Shown in pieces: positions 34,506 through 42,149 of a stretch of DNA of 64,000 nucleotides. The stretch is from JBIYSM02 sp044759095 (GTDB lineage Bacteria > Bacillota > Bacilli > Brevibacillales > Brevibacillaceae). The translations under genes and the position numbers were made by a program. Every line of letters begins with the position of its first letter. The first letter of the stretch is position 1. A model generated the notes under the pieces. That model was not told the origin of the DNA, made no database searches, and saw nothing but the letters and a program-made list of their open reading frames with translations. The stretch is from NCBI RefSeq assembly GCF_044759095.2, contig NZ_JBIYSM020000002.1, positions 95,120-159,119 of the forward strand. The letters run 5' to 3'.

Positions 34506-35453
34506 TTAATGATGATTCGTGTGTGTCATTCCGGACGTGTCATGCTGGTTGGCAGCTCCGGTTTCAGACTTCAGGTTGTTTTTGTAATGGTTCATGTGTT
34601 CATGGCCGTGCCCGTTTTTCTTCACGATTTCTTCAAACAATCCCGCAGGGAACGATGAGAAGGTCAATCGTTCAGACAAGCCTGGCTTGGACAGCTTCTC
34701 GTAATCGGCTTTTGTCATTGCCGGAGAAGTGTTTTTCGCCTGCTTCACCCATTCATCAAACTCGGCCTGCGGTTTCGCAATTACTTTGAACTGCATGTGC
34801 GCAAAGCCTTCACCCGTAAAGTTGGCGCCCGATCCGTAGTACTCGCCCGGTTCGTCCGCTTGCAGCCAAAGGCCCATCGCCATCCCCGGCATCGAGTAGG
34901 TCTGTCCGGCGAGCTGCGGCACCCAGAAGGAGTTCATCGGTGCATCGGATGTAAGCTCAAACTGGACGGGCACCCCGGCCGGAATCGGCACATAGTTGAC
35001 TGTGGCAATATTTTGTTCAGGATAAGTAAACAACCATTTCCAGTCGAGCGATGTAACTTGAATCGTGATCGGCTTGGTTTCCTTGTTCGGCGGTTCAGTC
35101 AGTGCATAGGTATCCCTCACCGTGAAATAACCCAACAGGGCAACGATGACAACCGGAATCCCCCACCAGACCACCTCAAGTGTCGTATTGTGCGTCCAGT
35201 TTGGCTTGTAGGGAGCCTTGTTGTCCGGTGTGTCCCGATACCGCCAGACGATAAAGGCGGTAAGCGCCAGTACAGGTACCACGATGAGCGCACACAGAAT
35301 GACAGAGATTTTGATGAGATTGTACTGCGTCTCGGCTACAGGTCCTTTTGGATGCAGCACCAGATATTCGCTCCCGCATCCGCTCAACAGGACGCTGGCC
35401 CATATGGCCATGCTCCAGAAAAAGACCTGTCTACCCAGCTTTTTTGTACTCAT
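34506..35453 (-). CDS. qoxA: Menaquinol oxidase (aa3-600 type) subunit II
   Basis: Start at the ATG at 35453 (MSTKKLGRQVFFW) with GGGAGGAG upstream. 315 residues. Lipobox VLLSGC, Cys26; two transmembrane helices; then a cupredoxin domain. The CuA ligands (the Cys pair with His and Met) are absent: the segment reads ANFTGEGFAHMQF. There is no CxxCH heme c site. This marks a quinol oxidase and not a cytochrome c oxidase. His/Asn-rich C-terminal tail. Confidence 0.95.
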   Translation of the reverse strand: MSTKKLGRQVFFWSMAIWASVLLSGCGSEYLVLHPKGPVAETQYNLIKISVILCALIVVPVLALTAFIVWRYRDTPDNKAPYKPNWTHNTTLEVVWWGIPVVIVALLGYFTVRDTYALTEPPNKETKPITIQVTSLDWKWLFTYPEQNIATVNYVPIPAGVPVQFELTSDAPMNSFWVPQLAGQTYSMPGMAMGLWLQADEPGEYYGSGANFTGEGFAHMQFKVIAKPQAEFDEWVKQAKNTSPAMTKADYEKLSKPGLSERLTFSSFPAGLFEEIVKKNGHGHEHMNHYKNNLKSETGAANQHDTSGMTHTNHH

Positions 35454-35584
35454 TTCTCCTCCCCCTTCTTCAATCGGGCAAGTCTCTTCTTCTATTGGTA
35501 TAAAACAAACACCATGTCTTTGCTGCACCTACATCCTATCAAAGAGGGGGCATTTTGTACGTCAGTTCAAGATTTCGTTGTTTT

Positions 35585-35629
35585 TCTGTAACAAGGCGTT
35601 CACCAAGCATTCACAAGTTGATCAAAAGT
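35585..35629 (-). promoter_or_regulatory. qoxA upstream operator module with 11-bp phasing
   Basis: Plus-strand reading: TGTAACA at 35587, TTCACC at 35599, TTCACA at 35610, ATCAAA at 35621. On the minus strand these are GTGAA repeats 11 bases apart followed by a possible -10 (TACAGA). Half-sites resemble the ResD consensus TTTGTGAAT. About 125 bases upstream of qoxA. The same module with identical spacing is at 35997-36041. Confidence 0.6.
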
Positions 35630-35684
35630 TTGTTATGAAGTTCTTCTGCTGGCTGATCTTATCCATTACTGGGTGTTTTTTGAA

Positions 35685-35718
35685 CAAAAAAAACCTCCCA
35701 AGAAATCTCTTGAGAGGC
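35685..35718 (-). terminator. Rho-independent terminator after the small membrane protein gene
   Basis: Ten-base arms (35694-35703, 35708-35717) with one mismatch, followed by eight T on the minus strand. Confidence 0.85.
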
Positions 35719-35737
35719 TGGATCTTAGATTGTTCGT

Positions 35738-35950
35738 TTACACTTCCTGCTTGCCGATATGCAGCAATCGGAAAACCGTGCTCAACAGGAAGATGTTCAT
35801 CCCCGCGATCAAAAATCCGATTGACATCATCAGCAGGAAATTCTCGGACCTGAAATCGGTAACATTAAAAGCAAACAATACGAATCCGATCATGATGGAC
35901 GTCCAAGCCATCCATCTTAGTGTGTCCGCTGCTTTTTTATCATGATTCAT
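35738..35950 (-). CDS. Small two-helix membrane protein, unknown
   Basis: 70 residues, starting MNHDKKAADTLRWMAWTS. Two hydrophobic helices (about 11-28 and 37-60) with a short polar loop. No family recognised. It has its own terminator and, upstream, a promoter-like module shared with qoxA, so it may be expressed with the oxidase and might assist it. That link is inferred from the shared regulatory module only. Confidence 0.7.
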   Translation of the reverse strand: MNHDKKAADTLRWMAWTSIMIGFVLFAFNVTDFRSENFLLMMSIGFLIAGMNIFLLSTVFRLLHIGKQEV

Positions 35951-35996
35951 GGCCTATGACCCCTGTCATTGTATTTTCGTTCAACATGTTGTTTCC

Positions 35997-36041
35997 ATTG
36001 TAACACAAAATTCACTTGTTGTTCACTTTTTGTTCAAATTA
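35997..36041 (-). promoter_or_regulatory. Promoter and 11-bp-phased operator module of the small membrane protein gene
   Basis: Plus-strand reading: TGTAACA at 35999, TTCACT at 36011, TTCACT at 36022, TTCAAA at 36033. Minus strand: possible -10 TACAAT (35997-36002) with GTGAA repeats just upstream, the typical place for an OmpR-family activator. Spacing equals that at qoxA. Confidence 0.6.
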
Positions 36042-36111
36042 TCGTTAAAAAATTGTCGTTTTTTGTGTACAGCCCTATTGAAACGGGAAAACAGCGCTAC
36101 CGATGGCGGGT

Positions 36112-36260
36112 CGCGCTGCCGCTGTACACACCTGCTGAAGGTGTAACCCTCATGATTGGGATCGACCGAATCATTGACATGGTACGTACATCAGTGAATG
36201 TGATGGGGCCTGTATTTTCATCCGTAGCCGAGGCAAAATGGGACGAGTATGCTCTTCCCG
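36112..36260 (+). pseudogene. C-terminal fragment of a glutamate/dicarboxylate:cation symporter
   Basis: Translated by eye on the plus strand: PAEGVTLMIGIDRIIDMVRT followed by SVNVMG. This matches the GIDRxxDMxRTxxNVxGD signature near the end of DAACS (GltP/DctA) transporters. In intact proteins the second Met-x-Arg is DMGRT and NVTGD follows; here Val and Met-Gly-Pro replace them, and nothing upstream encodes the transporter body. A decayed remnant. Confidence 0.65.
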
Positions 36261-36485
36261 GAAAGGGCACGGGAATGTTACGATTTTTGGTTTATCCTTA
36301 TTCATAAATGCAGCTACCAAGTCCTTTACCTGCCTCACTGCTCTTGTAAAAGACTAGCGAGTTATCCTTTTCTCTGCCTACTTACCAATGATCTTCTCCC
36401 TGTTTACGGTAATTCAACTCACACAAGTCACTGATTCCGCCGAGTTTGATTTGTAAATCCAATCCCGAGCCTTTCTTCGGACAGC
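36261..36485. other. Non-coding stretch between the symporter fragment and comM
   Basis: No frame, hairpin or repeat supported here. Confidence 0.4.
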
Positions 36486-38021
36486 TCACCCCGCCACCCC
36501 GCGATCCAACGCCCGGTAGCGGATCGCTTCCGCCACGTGCGAAGACTGGATGTGATCTGACTGATCCAGGTCGGCAATGGTACGTGCCACCTTGACGATC
36601 CGATTATACCCACGTGCACTGAGTCCCAGCGTTTCAAAAGCAAGACGAAGCATATCCCGCCCATCACCGTCGATTTGGGCATGTCGTCGCAGTTCCTCCC
36701 CGTTCATCGCGCTGTTAAACGGACAGGCCGGCCGATGGGAAAACCTCTTCAACTGGATGGATCGGGCTATTTCGACCCGTTTCCGGATGGTTTCCGATGA
36801 CTCCGCGTCGGTACGCTCATGAAGCAGAAGAACGGGGACACGCGGCACTTCCAGATGAAGATCGATCCGGTCCAGCAGCGGTCCGGACAGTTTGGACCGG
36901 TACTTCTGAATTTGTTGAGGCGTACACGAGCACTCGCGCTGGTCGCGCGAACCGTAAAAGCCACACGGACACGGATTCAGCGACCCTACCAGCAGGAATC
37001 TTGCGGGGAAGGTAAAAACCTGTTTGGAGCGACCAATGGTGACCAGCCCGGACTCCAGCGGCTGTCGCAGCACCTCCAAGACATGTCGGGAAAACTCAGG
37101 CATTTCATCGAGAAAGAGGATTCCGCCGTGAGACAAACTGCATTCGCCGGGCCGGGGAATTTGTGAACCTCCCCCAATCAGCGCCGTAGCCGTTATGGTG
37201 TGATGGGGCGCACGAAACGGCCGCTCCCGGATGAGTCCGCTTTTGCTCGTCAAATGACCGGCTATGCTGTATATTTTCGTCACTTCATACGACTCGTCTG
37301 TTGTCATTTGAGGCATAATGGTGGGCATGCAATTGGCCAGCATCGTTTTACCCGAACCTGGAGGGCCGACCAGCAACACGTTGTGGAAGCCGGCTGCCGC
37401 TACCTCCAATCCCCGTTTGACGTATGCCTGTCCATAAACATGACCGAAGTCGGCACGAGCGGTGCGAGAGTCGGCATGCTCACGGCAGCAGTTTGCCGGT
37501 CGTTGCGGCACCTCCCGTTCCTGCTTCCAATAGCTTACGGCTTCGGACAAGTCACTGGCTGGCATGACGATAAGATCTACGAGATAAGCCTCTGCTGCAT
37601 TGGGGGTCGGCAGGATGACGTGAGTAAATCCCTGATGCTTTGCGGCAAGCAAGATGGGCAATACGCCGGAAACCGGACGCAGCGCTCCGTCAAGCGCCAG
37701 TTCGCCTAGTACAAGAACCGCTTCCGGACGAGGCGGCATTTGCTCTGAGGACAGCAGGATCCCCAAAGCGATTGCCAGGTCAAAGCCTGAGCCCTCCTTG
37801 CGCAAGTCGGCCGGTGCCAGATTTACCGTGATCCGCTGCATCGGAAACTCGAATCCGGCATTTCGCAAGGCTGCCCGCACACGGTCTCTCGCCTCTTTTA
37901 CCGCCGACCCTCCCAATCCTACCAGATCGAACTGCGGCAACCCGTTCGCAATATCAATTTCCACCGTAACGACCATTCCGTCAATTCCAAAAACTGTCCC
38001 GGAATAACTGCGCGCGTACAT
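36486..38021 (-). CDS. comM: ComM/YifB family Mg-chelatase-like AAA+ ATPase
   Basis: Start at the ATG at 38021 (MYARSYSGTVFGIDG) with GGGGGAGAG before it. 511 residues. N-terminal Lon-S5-like domain (VEIDIANGLPQFDLVGLGGS), AAA+ core with Walker A VGPPGSGKTML and ILFLDEMPEF, and the C-terminal Mg-chelatase helical domain. ComM is a helicase that aids branch migration in natural transformation. dprA is also in this window. Confidence 0.95.
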   Translation of the reverse strand: MYARSYSGTVFGIDGMVVTVEIDIANGLPQFDLVGLGGSAVKEARDRVRAALRNAGFEFPMQRITVNLAPADLRKEGSGFDLAIALGILLSSEQMPPRPEAVLVLGELALDGALRPVSGVLPILLAAKHQGFTHVILPTPNAAEAYLVDLIVMPASDLSEAVSYWKQEREVPQRPANCCREHADSRTARADFGHVYGQAYVKRGLEVAAAGFHNVLLVGPPGSGKTMLANCMPTIMPQMTTDESYEVTKIYSIAGHLTSKSGLIRERPFRAPHHTITATALIGGGSQIPRPGECSLSHGGILFLDEMPEFSRHVLEVLRQPLESGLVTIGRSKQVFTFPARFLLVGSLNPCPCGFYGSRDQRECSCTPQQIQKYRSKLSGPLLDRIDLHLEVPRVPVLLLHERTDAESSETIRKRVEIARSIQLKRFSHRPACPFNSAMNGEELRRHAQIDGDGRDMLRLAFETLGLSARGYNRIVKVARTIADLDQSDHIQSSHVAEAIRYRALDRGVAG

Positions 38022-38037
38022 CGCTCTCCCCCTCATC

Positions 38038-38103
38038 GTGGCGAAACTACGTCGAATTCGCACCCATGCGAAGCCATACCCTGATCCCCGCAGGGGGCTT
38101 TCT
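38038..38103 (-). repeat. Shared leader element, copy X (upstream of comM)
   Basis: About 66 bases just before the comM ribosome site. Roughly 75% identical, with one single-base gap, to the element at 39270-39333. Contains CCCTGCGGG and, on the minus strand, a perfect TTCGCA/TGCGAA hairpin with a four-base loop inside a possible TGGC/GCCA stem. Confidence 0.6.
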
Positions 38104-38133
38104 CCCAGCCTAAACCATGACAGCAAGCGACGC

Positions 38134-38282
38134 AAGAAAACCCACCCGGCATTAGCTATCCTCCACCCACTCGGCGTTAGCTATCGCTGTGCCGAGTGGG
38201 GTCCCTTTCTTCGCCGGGCGGGGCCCCGAACACTTTTCTAGCGGCTGTATGGGATGTCCAAATTTTTAAATTCTTATACGGC
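38134..38282. repeat. Palindromic repeat, copy C (doubly nested form)
   Basis: Same length and layout as copy B, with a few substitutions (TGTGCCGAG, AAATTTTTAAATT). Directly abuts the oppB terminator. Confidence 0.85.
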
Positions 38283-38308
38283 AAAAAAACTGGGGATCAA
38301 CCCCCAGT
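38283..38308 (-). terminator. Rho-independent terminator after the oppB-like gene
   Basis: CTGGGG/CCCCAG arms with a six-base loop, then seven T on the minus strand. Confidence 0.88.
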
Positions 38309-38317
38309 CCTTGAAGA

Positions 38318-39250
38318 TTACTCTTTGCCAGTATCAGACAGCTTGATCCGCGGATCGATCAGCGTGTAAGCAATGTCTACCAGAAGTACCATTACGACGA
38401 GGAAAATGGCATAAAAAACGGTTGTTCCCATGATGACAGTATAGTCTCGGTTGGTAATGGAGAGGACGAATTCGCGCCCCAGACCGGGTACCCCAAATAT
38501 ACGTTCCACCACAAACGTACCGGTGACGATTCCCGCGGTGAGCGGCCCCAAAAAGGTGATGACCGGCAATAAAGCGTTGCGAATCGCGTGTTTTGCCACG
38601 ATGGAAAGGCTGCCAAGTCCCTTTGCCTTTGCGGTTTTGATGTAATCCTGGTTCAGCACCTCGATCATATTGGAGCGGATCAGCCGGGCGATAAACGCCA
38701 TCGGTGCGGCCGACAACGCGAGTGAGGGGAGAACGGTATGTTCGAACGTCTCCCATTTTGCGATAGGAAAGACTCCCCATTTGATTGCAAAAAAGTACTG
38801 GTAGAACGAAGCGAGGATAAACGCCGGAACGGATAAACCGAGAACGGCAACCATCATGGCTGTGTAGTCCTGCCACTTGCCGTGCCGAAGAGAAGCCAGT
38901 ACTCCGAGTGATATCCCGCCAAAGATGGCGATCGCCAGCGCCTGCAGCCCCAGATGTGCCGAAACCGGAAAACCTCGGTTGATCATGTCGTTGACAGTCG
39001 AAGATTTTTCCGTGAAGGACGGTCCCAAGTCCCAGGTTACGACTCGGACCAAATAATCCGTATACTGTTCAAACAACGGTTTGTCCAACTCGTAATACCG
39101 CTCCAGAGCCGCCTTGATTTCGTCGGGTACATTTCTTTCCCGCGTGAACGGCCCGCCGGGGACTGCTTTCATCAGAAAAAACGTGGCAGTGACAATTAAA
39201 AACAAAGAGAGCAGCATGAACAGAACGCGCTTGGCCAAATACTTGACCAT
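38318..39250 (-). CDS. OppB/DppB-type peptide ABC transporter permease, orphan
   Basis: Start at the ATG at 39250 (MVKYLAKRVLFMLLSL) with GAGGGAGGAA before it. 310 residues, six predicted helices. The binding-protein-dependent permease signature reads LSAAPMAFIARLIRSNMIEV with DYIKTAKAKGLG, and GTFVVERIFGVPGLG follows. An Opp system needs OppC, two ATPases and OppA, none of which is adjacent. The gene is bounded by its own terminator and that of yraN, so it is a single-gene unit. Confidence 0.9.
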   Translation of the reverse strand: MVKYLAKRVLFMLLSLFLIVTATFFLMKAVPGGPFTRERNVPDEIKAALERYYELDKPLFEQYTDYLVRVVTWDLGPSFTEKSSTVNDMINRGFPVSAHLGLQALAIAIFGGISLGVLASLRHGKWQDYTAMMVAVLGLSVPAFILASFYQYFFAIKWGVFPIAKWETFEHTVLPSLALSAAPMAFIARLIRSNMIEVLNQDYIKTAKAKGLGSLSIVAKHAIRNALLPVITFLGPLTAGIVTGTFVVERIFGVPGLGREFVLSITNRDYTVIMGTTVFYAIFLVVMVLLVDIAYTLIDPRIKLSDTGKE

Positions 39251-39269
39251 ATGAAATTCCTCCCTCTTA

Positions 39270-39333
39270 GTGGCGATACTGCGCCGAATTACTTCCTTGC
39301 GAAGCCACACTCAGGTGCCCGCAGGGTACTTTT
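39270..39333 (-). repeat. Shared leader element, copy Y (upstream of oppB-like gene)
   Basis: Matches copy X at 38038-38103, in the same place relative to the start codon. TGCGAAGCCA and CCCGCAGGG are exactly conserved between copies. The inner hairpin of copy X is not kept here. Confidence 0.6.
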
Positions 39334-39420
39334 TCCATTTTTCACCACAACGAGTGTAAGATATTTCATTTTAAAAAACACAGTATTTTTTAAATATTAA
39401 TTTTATTTTATCTTTTTACA
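39334..39420. other. AT-rich stretch before the oppB-like gene
   Basis: Very AT-rich, likely the promoter region of the oppB-like gene; no -35/-10 pair can be named with confidence. Confidence 0.35.
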
Positions 39421-39452
39421 CAAAAAAAACCCTTCCAGCTGCTCTGGAAGGG
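39421..39452 (-). terminator. Rho-independent terminator after yraN
   Basis: CCCTTCCAG/CTGGAAGGG arms, five-base loop, eight T on the minus strand. Confidence 0.9.
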
Positions 39453-39575
39453 AAAGAAATGATGATTGGAGGAGTTTCATCGCGTCGAGTACACTACATC
39501 GTACGCGCATTCAACTTTCTCTGCTGTAGACGTATCCCCAGTGGGCCAGCCTATTTCTTGGATTCGTCCGGCTGC

Positions 39576-39938
39576 TCAAAAGGCGTGGATGATGTGGTCA
39601 ATCCGGGGCTGAAGAGCCGCGGGGACGTATACAATGCCGATTACGTCGAAGCGAAAATGCTTTACCGGCTGGCTGCAGTTTTGCAAGTATGCGAGGGCCA
39701 GTTCCTGCAGTTTCCTGCGTTTCCTCCAGGTGACGGACTCTGTCGGTGTCCCGTACGCAAAACCGGAACGGGTGCGAACCTCCACAAATACGAGGGTATC
39801 TCCGTCCATCGCAATGAGATCGATTTCTCCGTGCCGGCTCCTCACATTACGGGCGACAGTCTGGTACCCCTTACTTTGTAAAAAACGCTCAGCCACACTC
39901 TCCCCTTTCTGGCCCAACTGTTTTCTCCGCAAGCTCAT
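39576..39938 (-). CDS. YraN family protein (UPF0102, endonuclease-like fold)
   Basis: 120 residues. KGESVAERFLQSKGYQTVAR, RSRHGEIDLIAMDGDTLVFV and EVRTRS reproduce the conserved E-x(n)-D-x(n)-ExK-like nuclease core of the family (here EVR). Cellular role is unknown. Overlaps the FlhB-like gene by four bases. Confidence 0.93.
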   Translation of the reverse strand: MSLRRKQLGQKGESVAERFLQSKGYQTVARNVRSRHGEIDLIAMDGDTLVFVEVRTRSGFAYGTPTESVTWRKRRKLQELALAYLQNCSQPVKHFRFDVIGIVYVPAALQPRIDHIIHAF

Positions 39939-40231
39939 CGTTTCGCCGCGCCTCCTTTGTCCAATCGGTAGACGAACGCGAGGATCTCCGCCACCACTTG
40001 ATACAGCTCGGGCGGGATTTGCTGCTGGACATCCAGTTTTCCCAACACTTCGACCAGGGAAGGGTCTTCCTGAACGGGAATCCGGTTTTCCATCGCAGTT
40101 TTTAAAATATTTTCCGCGACGTATCCCTTTCCTTTGGCGATCACGGTGGGAGCTTCCATCAAACCGGCCTGATAGCGCAGTGCTACCGCCTGTTTACGTT
40201 TGGGAACGTTCTCCTTGGGAGACTGGTTCAT
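39935..40231 (-). CDS. FlhB C-terminal domain-like protein (YlqH/EscU type)
   Basis: 98 residues, matching only the cytoplasmic switch domain of FlhB. AVALRYQAGLMEAPTVIAKG and ENILKTAMENRIPVQEDPSL correspond to the region after the autocleavage site; the NPTH motif itself is replaced by APTV, so self-cleavage is not expected. Known in Bacillus as YlqH. Coupled by four-base overlaps to yraN and to the FliK-like gene. Confidence 0.9.
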   Translation of the reverse strand: MNQSPKENVPKRKQAVALRYQAGLMEAPTVIAKGKGYVAENILKTAMENRIPVQEDPSLVEVLGKLDVQQQIPPELYQVVAEILAFVYRLDKGGAAKR

Positions 40232-42117
40232 ATGCGGATGTCCACCCCTTTGTATTCGCCGTACAGACTGGCTCCCGTCACTGGCTTACTGCCGGCCATG
40301 CCTCCCGTGTCGGGAATGCTTTGCACCCGCATGCCGGACAACTGGTAACCGACGTCACGGAGCTGTCCGGCCAAATAGTCCCTCATCTGAAGGGCCGCTT
40401 CCTCTACCCACGGGGTGTCGTTGTAGACTTGCACATTTACGATGCGGTTAACGATTGTGACGTCGACCATCGTAGCCCCAATCTGCTGCAGCTGCAGGTG
40501 GAAAAAGAGACGGCAGTTCTCGGGGTCCAACTGACCGCCGGCTCGCTTCTTGGACTCCACCTGAACGTAGGCCGTCTCCTCCCCCTGCTGTGTACGGATT
40601 GGAATTTGCATGACCAACTGGGATAGGAGCTGCGCAGACGGCTGGACCAACATCAACTGCTGTCCGGTTACGTGCTGCAAAAGCGTGTCCGCCGCTTCAC
40701 GCAGACTTGCCGGCACCGCCTGGACGGGAGCCTGAGACAGTTGCAGCAAAAGCGACTTGACGTTCTCCAACTGCTTGCCTGCATCCGACGCCCCTGCCAA
40801 CAGTCCCTGTCCCAAAATCTCCCGTTCATGGGAAAGGCCAAGCACGCGAAACAGCTCTTGAATGGGATTGGCCCGTCCGACACCACTTTGCTGCGGTTCC
40901 GTCGACATAAAAGCGGGAGGGTCTGTTGCCTGAAAAAATACCGGTACAGGAGCCTCTTGTTTCACACCTGTGCGTTCCGTCGCCGGATGGCTCTTATTCG
41001 CCTGAACATGGGCTTGCCCCGGAACATCCTTTGGGAGGTTGACAGGAGTCGGGTCAGGCGGAAGTCTCCTTCCTGCTTGAGCGGTGTTTCCTGATGGATG
41101 GGAAGACTCAACTGGCGGTTTGCCATTTGCCTTTCCCTGGATCTGGGTGCCGTCTTCCGACAGACTGTCTGCTAGAGCTGGATCGGAGGGAGGGAACGGC
41201 GGTGCTGCCGCTTTTTGATTCGTCCCTGCAGACTCCGGTACCGTTTGCTGCAACGACCTATCAACGGATGCTGCCTGTGTGCCCACTGATGCTGTTTGAG
41301 AGGATCCAGCCAAACGTGCTGCAAAGGCTGGTGCCACATTCCTGTGGCCGGTCACGGCACCATCCCCTGCCGCTTCTTCACCAGGGATCCATTCCGGCAG
41401 GGCAAGCGGCAAACCGGCTATCTTTTCCGACAGCTGTCTCACGATCTGCTGGACGGGAAGCTGTTGCGGGACCTGCTGTGTCCGGGGAACTGCTGATTGT
41501 TTTGCGGCAAGCGATTCGGCTGGTGGTATCTCGTTCTGGAGGAACAGATCCGCTTGCCGGAGGAAGGTTTGTATGGCATGGGACAGCGGCTTCTCTGACA
41601 AAAACGCCTTCAAACCGGCTATGGTCTCGGTGGTTAGTGGCAACCCGCGCTTGATGGCAAACAGAAAGGCATCTACCGTGGCGGGATCGGATCCCCCAAT
41701 GCTCTTTGAGACGGCTGTAAACAGCTGTGCGATCTCTTTTCCCACAGGCAGATTGGCTTGGACCAACGCCTGCACCAAACTTCGGTTTTCTTTTGTATCC
41801 GTTATCCCAAGTGTGCGCATCAGCCCTTCAAGGGTTGCTTCCTGAACTTCGGATGACTGACCTGGCGCTGTCAACACTTTCAGCGTAACGACACCGTTCG
41901 AAGGCTGAACCTGCAGCCACGCTTTTTGCCCCACTTCCAGGTTGGTTTCCAGTTTCGCCTGTACCTCTTTGCCGCCGATCTGAACAAGCGCCATGTTGTC
42001 CGGATACAGCTTTAGCACGGTACCCTTGAACACCTGCCCGGGCTGAAGCTCAACAGGTTTAGGCGGTACGGTACCGCTCCTCGTCATGGAATGTACAAGC
42101 TGCGAGGCAAAAAACAC
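40228..42117 (-). CDS. FliK-like large protein (YlqG type)
   Basis: Start at a GTG (42117, giving MFFASQLVHSMTRSG) with an excellent AAAGGAGGAGGAG site; longer frames overlap rnhB. 629 residues. An N-terminal OB-like piece (PGQVFKGTVLKLYPDNMALV), a long Pro/Ala/Ser/Gln-rich linker, and a C-terminal region with FFHLQLQQIGATMVDVTI and VQVYNDTPWVEEAALQMRDY, which resembles the FliK hook-length domain. Paired with an FlhB-C-like protein, it looks like a second ruler/switch pair; function unknown. Confidence 0.75.
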   Translation of the reverse strand: MFFASQLVHSMTRSGTVPPKPVELQPGQVFKGTVLKLYPDNMALVQIGGKEVQAKLETNLEVGQKAWLQVQPSNGVVTLKVLTAPGQSSEVQEATLEGLMRTLGITDTKENRSLVQALVQANLPVGKEIAQLFTAVSKSIGGSDPATVDAFLFAIKRGLPLTTETIAGLKAFLSEKPLSHAIQTFLRQADLFLQNEIPPAESLAAKQSAVPRTQQVPQQLPVQQIVRQLSEKIAGLPLALPEWIPGEEAAGDGAVTGHRNVAPAFAARLAGSSQTASVGTQAASVDRSLQQTVPESAGTNQKAAAPPFPPSDPALADSLSEDGTQIQGKANGKPPVESSHPSGNTAQAGRRLPPDPTPVNLPKDVPGQAHVQANKSHPATERTGVKQEAPVPVFFQATDPPAFMSTEPQQSGVGRANPIQELFRVLGLSHEREILGQGLLAGASDAGKQLENVKSLLLQLSQAPVQAVPASLREAADTLLQHVTGQQLMLVQPSAQLLSQLVMQIPIRTQQGEETAYVQVESKKRAGGQLDPENCRLFFHLQLQQIGATMVDVTIVNRIVNVQVYNDTPWVEEAALQMRDYLAGQLRDVGYQLSGMRVQSIPDTGGMAGSKPVTGASLYGEYKGVDIRI

Positions 42118-42149
42118 GATCGACTCCTCCTCCTTTAATGGCACGCATG

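Noticed and set aside
31573..35453. caa3 cytochrome c oxidase operon (ctaCDEF)
   Set aside because: Subunit II has neither CuA ligands nor a heme c motif; all four genes fit qoxABCD better.
38038..38103. T-box riboswitch before comM
   Set aside because: The AGGGTGG-ACCGCG anti-terminator core is absent; only a short CCCTGCGGG palindrome is present.
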